A stretch of 64,000 bases of DNA, taken from positions 173,287,919 through 173,351,918 of the forward strand of contig NC_133335.1 of assembly GCF_042186555.1 (NCBI RefSeq). The letters run 5' to 3'. The notes beneath the pieces are model-generated. The model was not told the origin of the DNA and did not search any database. It saw only the letters and a list, made by a program, of their open reading frames with translations. A program made the position numbers and the translations under genes. Shown here in pieces: positions 59,680-64,000 of the stretch (position 1 is its first letter; each line of letters begins with the position of its first letter). This DNA is from Aquarana catesbeiana. Lineage: Eukaryota; Chordata; Amphibia; Anura; Ranidae.

Positions 59680-60420
59680 CAGAGGCTGTATGCAGGGGTG
59701 GGAGCGTTGCCTCAAGCACAGACAGTGAGTATCCGAGGCCATGCACCCATCCTTGCATGCCTGTCAAACTTGGATGTCTGTACAACCACTGTGCCTGTAT
59801 TGATTAACACAGGCTGCCTGCAAGCAGCACCACACTGCGCCAGACGCAAACACCAACAATAAAGTGCGCTGTGCTTCAGCACCTGTGTGAATAAGCTTTA
59901 ATGCCTGCACCCCTGCCCATCCCCCCATCATTTCTGGTTCACATTTCTCAAACCTTCCTGCCAATAAAACGAAGAATTCCATCAGTCCAACAAGAGGGAA
60001 AATAATCTGTACCACGTCAGGGAATGTACATCCAGTTTTCTGTCCTTTTTTCATGTAATACTGTATAAGATTGGCTTATACAGCTAAACTGCAGTAAACC
60101 AGCGAGTACGCGGCGCTACAAACTGCTCCGCACCAGCGGTTCTATTCATATTTTCTTTTAAAACAAAGTATTTTTTAATGTACTTAATAAAATTTGATTT
60201 GGATTTTAACATATGATGTAGTATATCATTTTTGTCTGGCACCTTAAAACTCCCCAATCCATATGTATCGTGAAAAAGAAGAAGAAAAAAAATAAAATAA
60301 AAGACGAACATATGGGTACCTGTGCTCCATAACTGCACAATTGTCATTCAAAGTGCGACAGCACTGAAAGCTGAAAATTGGCCTGAGAATAAGATGAGCC
60401 AATTATATGCATTTATAATT
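59680..60420. other. Upstream sequence, nothing recognised
   Basis: No exon or repeat terminus supported. Confidence 0.4.
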
Positions 60421-60631
60421 TACACTTTGCAATCACCAGACAACTTCATCTATGAGGAAACGTGTAGGGTGGGGCCTACGGCGGTGATGTCACCACACTG
60501 ATCTGATTGGATGGTCGGATTTGTGCCCAGAGTGAGCCTGTAAAAATGCCATTTAGCATTATACATGACTTTAAAGCTGTTTTCACTCTGTGCGAGTGCA
60601 ATATTTTTTTTTCCTTCTAATAACCACGTAA

Positions 60632-61355
60632 CCTCCCTGGTGGTATGATTATGTCAGATTTTTGCGTCTCAAAGCGGTACAATTATTTTCCATAGAAATT
60701 TGGCGTCTTATATTGTAGGCCTGTAATTCTTAGTAATAACACACTTAAATCTGTCCAAACCAGAGTCTAGTAGACATCCCGGGTATGATGAAGTTTGAAA
60801 CACAAAATCATAATATATAATAAATAAATATAATATAATAATAAAATTAATTTCCCAACAAATCACTATCGATCAATTCTGGAAGTGTTCCAATTTATTA
60901 TCGCTGTTTTCTAGCTGGTCTAAAACCACTTTTGATGTAAAGGGACACTTTTTGGTTACTATGGACAATCTCAAGTTTCCAGGCAGAAAGAACAGTATAT
61001 ATAATATAAAACTGCATGCCGGGCATGGGCCAAAGCACTGGGGAGAAAAAGGGATGTGAAATAATTTCATACAGTACTGTAATCTAAGATTACAGTGTAC
61101 TGTATGTATGATTTTTCACTTTTTTGAATTTGCCACCGGGCTCTCGACACTCCCAGGGAACGGAGTCCGGCACACAGAGGCATCGGGTGGAGGACAGAGC
61201 CCACGGACACAACGGGGGGTCATCGCAGGATCCTGGGGACAAAGTAAGTACACCGCACCAGGATCCTGCAATGCAATCCCAAGTGTGGCTCGGGGTTACC
61301 GCTAATGGTGCAGAAATTTAACCCCGAGCCACACTCGGGAAAACCGCCAGGGAGG
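60632..61355. mobile_element. TTAA MITE, CCTCCCTGGCGG family (copy 2, intact)
   Basis: 724 bp with ends CCTCCCTGGTGG and CCGCCAGGGAGG, flanked by GTAA (60628-60631) and TTAA (61356-61359). Inverted relative to 28567-30334 and not interrupted, so it shows the empty hAT site (GGGGTTACCGCTAATGG near 61298). Confidence 0.85.
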
Positions 61356-61359
61356 TTAA

Positions 61360-61992
61360 GAACTGCACTATAGCCAAGTGACAGCTACAGTGCGGCTCGA
61401 TAACTCTGGGAGGGCATACATTGACGTCCTCCCAGAATCGTGCTGACAGCGGTTGTTTACCACATGACGGAGCAATCATTTGTAAAAAAAACACGTCATG
61501 TCCAGTTCCTCTCTTTCCCCCCTCTGTACCGATCGGTACAGTGCCAGGGGAGAGATCGGTTGCAGCAGCGCTGTGGGCTGGATCTGTAGTGCCCACAGCG
61601 CTGCTCTGTGCCCATTGCAGCCTGATCCATGCTCAGCCAACCCTCTGTCATCCATCCCATCCATGCCACTACAGTGCCTCACAAAAGTGTAATAGGTAGT
61701 CAAATTAGATTTGAGAAATGTATGCCCCTAGAACGCCTGATGGTGCTCCCTGCATGTTGGGCCTCTGTATGTGGCCAGGCTGTAGAAGTCTCCCACATGT
61801 GGTATCACCGTACTCAGGAGGAGTAGGAAAATCTATTTTGGGGTGTAAATTTTGGCATGTACATGCTATGTTTTTTTTTTTTTTTTTAATACAAAACAGA
61901 AAGCTCTATTTGTGTGAAAAAAAAGGCCAAAATTTCATATGGGTACAGCGTTGCATGACTGAGTAATTGTCATTCAAAATGTGAGCACGTGG
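61360..61992. mobile_element. piggyBac-type MITE or truncated element
   Basis: Ends GTGAGCACGTGG then TTAA (61993-61996). Includes CACATGTGGTATCACCGTACTCAGGAGGAG and AATTTCATATGGGTACAGCG, as in the 3' region of the piggyBac at 11230-12420. The left side shares TTAA with the neighbouring MITE. Confidence 0.65.
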
Positions 61993-62299
61993 TTAAAGTT
62001 TTTAGTTACATTACTACACTATGAAAGTGCTTCTTTTGTTGGCTCCAAAAATGTTTAGAAGTACATTTGGAGATGCAATGGTCGGGGGGAGACCTTAATC
62101 CCCCATGTGCTGTTTGACCAACTGTAATACAGGGATCAGTATTTTCCTGTAAGCAGCTGTAATACACTTTCTGGTCGGGGATCACTGCACATTATCTGTT
62201 TTTTACTAGCCATCGCGGATTTTGCACCTAGGCATTTCGACAGTTAGAAAGGGGCATATTTTGGAGATGTTTCAGAGGTGAAGTCTGGACAGCGATCGA

Positions 62300-63745
62300 A
62301 TTTGAGGCTAAAATGACAGGTCAGAATCTAGGATTACACCTAGTACCATGGCATGAGGGGAGTATTGATTTTGATGGAGAAGTCAGGGGGGAGGGGCATG
62401 GGCTGGAGGAAAAATTGGGAGCTCAGTTTTAGAAAGATTGAGTTTGAGGAAGAGGTGTGACATCTTTGTTGAGATGTCAGTTAGCAAGTTAGGAATGGGA
62501 AAGGAGACTGAAGGAGTGAGGAGTAGAGAGATAGATTTGTGTGTCGTCAGCATAGAGGTGGAACTGGAAACCATGGGAGTTTATTAACAGACCATGGGAG
62601 GAGGTGTAAATGGAGAAGAGAAGGGGTCTGAGGGCAGAATCTTGAGGTGGCCCTACAGAAACAGGAAGTGAAGAGGAGGAAACCGAGTTATAGGTCACAC
62701 TGAAAGAGCGCTGTGATAGGTAGGAGGAGAGCCAGGAGAGAGCAGAATCTTGAAGGCCAAGAGTGTGGAGTTTTTTTGAGGCGGAGGGGATGGTCAACAA
62801 TATCAAAGGCTTCAGAGAGGTCGACTAGTACGAGTATGGAGTAGTGGCCATTGGTTTTAGCAGTTAGTAGGTCATTAGGCCTCATGCACACGAGACGCTG
62901 TTAAACATGCGTTCAGGGGCAGTTGTACACTTTTTTTCAACTGCCCCTGAACCCATTCAATGTTATCCTATGTGTCCATGTACACAATCTCGTTTTTTGG
63001 CGTTTTTTTAGGCAGTTGCGTTTAACCTTGTTTTTCCAGAAGCAAAAAAAAATGGGTTCAGACACAAAAGTTTTCCACGTTTCAGACGCCAAACACCGGT
63101 ACCACGTTTAGCCGCGTTTGCGTTTATGTGTTTTTAAAAGGAACATTTTACGACTACGGGGCCCCAAAGTCGGGTCACAAAATGTCATTCTCTGCTGCAG
63201 AAAAGTGCTAACACTATAACATATCCAAATTTGGGGTTCCTAGCACCAAGTGGCCTTGAGATATGGGGCCTCAAAGTCGGGTCACAAAATGTCATTCTCT
63301 GCTGCAGAAGTGCTTGACATTTTGCGACCCGAATTTGGGGCCCCATATCTCTGGGCCACTTGGTGCTAGGAACCCCAAATTTGGTGTGCTAACACAGTTG
63401 GACTAACACTAGAACATAGCCAAATTTGGGGTTCCCAGCATCAAGTGGTCCCGAAATATGGGGCCCCAAATTTGGGTCGGAAAATGTCATTCTCTGCTCT
63501 GCAGACGCTTCTAGACGCAAACGCGGTTAAACGCGGCATGCAAACGCGGCAAAACAGGCATTTCTTAACGCCGGTTTCAGCTTTTAAAAACATGTGTTCG
63601 GCAGAGTTTGCACCGGCGTCTTGTGTGCATGAGGCCTTAGTGAGTTTTAGTAGGGCAGTGTCAGTGGAGTGTAGCAAGTGGAAGCCAGACTAAGGTGTCA
63701 AGAAGGTTGTTGTCAGTGAGGTAGGAGCTAAGTGAGGTGGACTTT
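62300..63745 (-). pseudogene. L2-type LINE reverse transcriptase, interrupted
   Basis: Minus strand. STDTALLKLT (63670), then after the MITE NDLLTAKTNGHYSILVLVDL and SEAFDIVDH (motif A), LGLQDSALSWLSSYLSQRSF, PVSVGPPQDSALRPLLF (motif B, decayed from VPQGSVLGP), FQFHLYADDTQIYLS (motif C, YADD) and LNLSKTE. Frameshifts near 62800 and 62560. The order and sequence are typical of vertebrate L2. Confidence 0.88.
62878..63636. mobile_element. Harbinger-type MITE inside the L2 LINE
   Basis: Ends GGCCTCATGCACACGAGACG and CGTCTTGTGTGCATGAGGCC, flanked by TTA (62875-62877, 63637-63639). Three internal repeats of a GGGGCCCCAAATTTGGGTCG / AATGTCATTCTCTGCTG block (63160-63500), one inverted. The LINE frame continues cleanly on both sides. 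Confidence 0.88.
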
Positions 63746-64000
63746 TTGAATTCATTCATTTCTTTTTTGGTCTACAGCTTTTTATACATCTCTCTTTTAG
63801 TCACTGAGTTTGTAGTGCTGCACTTTTTTCTGTATAAATCACCTGCAAACAATTTAGCTGAGTTAAAAGAAAAAAAAAAAATTCTGTGCAAGCAGAGTAG
63901 ATACTCTGAATGCAACTAAAATGTGTAAACACTCACAAAGGCATCGAAATGCAGGAGAACTTGATTTGAGAAGCATAAAGGTCTCTTTCAAGCATCACAA
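63746..64000. other. Right edge, nothing recognised
   Basis: AT-rich, no supported feature. The 5' non-coding exon and promoter of MFSD11 must be here or further right. Confidence 0.35.

Noticed and set aside
60424..60620. Third-type hammerhead or Penelope 5' fragment (GAGGAAACGTGTAGG)
   Set aside because: GAAAC is present, but no CUGANGA core or stem II can be drawn, so it was left out of the features.

Overview
This is a repeat-dense piece of a vertebrate nuclear genome. The mix of Tc1/mariner, piggyBac-type (TTAA), hAT and Harbinger-type DNA transposons with DIRS-like tyrosine-recombinase retrotransposons, Penelope-like elements and L1/L2 LINE fragments points to an anuran amphibian. A ranid-type frog is my best guess, made from repeat style rather than a database search. 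Nothing looks prokaryotic: there are no operons, CRISPR arrays or rRNA.

One host gene is recognisable: the 5' half of MFSD11 (UNC93-like protein MFSD11, major facilitator superfamily), read on the minus strand. Seven coding exons run right to left: 55018-54923 (start codon), 40884-40829, 39719-39612, 38354-38275, 24194-24098, 23917-23859 and 7360-7213. All reading phases join cleanly, and every intron has GT donor and AG acceptor bases. The exons encode about 214 residues, roughly the first half of the family's usual ~450. The remaining exons must lie left of base 1. Introns 1, 4 and 6 are 14-16.5 kb and almost entirely transposon; intron 5 is only 180 bp.

Layout from left to right. 1-7.2 kb is intron 7, with a Penelope endonuclease fragment, a deleted DIRS-like element with a probable spliced gag, and several foldback or TTAA MITEs. 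7.4-23.9 kb (intron 6) holds an internally deleted piggyBac keeping an open N-terminal ORF, two Tc1 elements, a Penelope C-terminus, Harbinger-type MITEs and long microsatellites. 24.2-38.3 kb (intron 4) holds a Penelope-like region with a hammerhead-ribozyme-like motif, an L1 fragment, a Tc1 with a three-level nest (Tc1 > TTAA MITE > hAT), and a nearly full-length decayed DIRS element. 40.9-54.9 kb (intron 1) is dominated by one Tc1 element inflated to about 10 kb by a SINE, a 5.8-kb DIRS-like element and a 2.2-kb insertion that is a nearly perfect palindrome. 55-64 kb (5' of the start codon) holds TTAA MITEs, piggyBac ends and an L2 LINE interrupted by a Harbinger-type MITE.

No transposase or reverse transcriptase here is intact; they are frameshifted, truncated or interrupted. 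The most informative structures are two DIRS-like elements whose internal complementary regions read as the circle junction of their own ends, one with its target core visible in the host Tc1; the equal-arm palindrome; and the hammerhead-like motifs in Penelope-like sequence.
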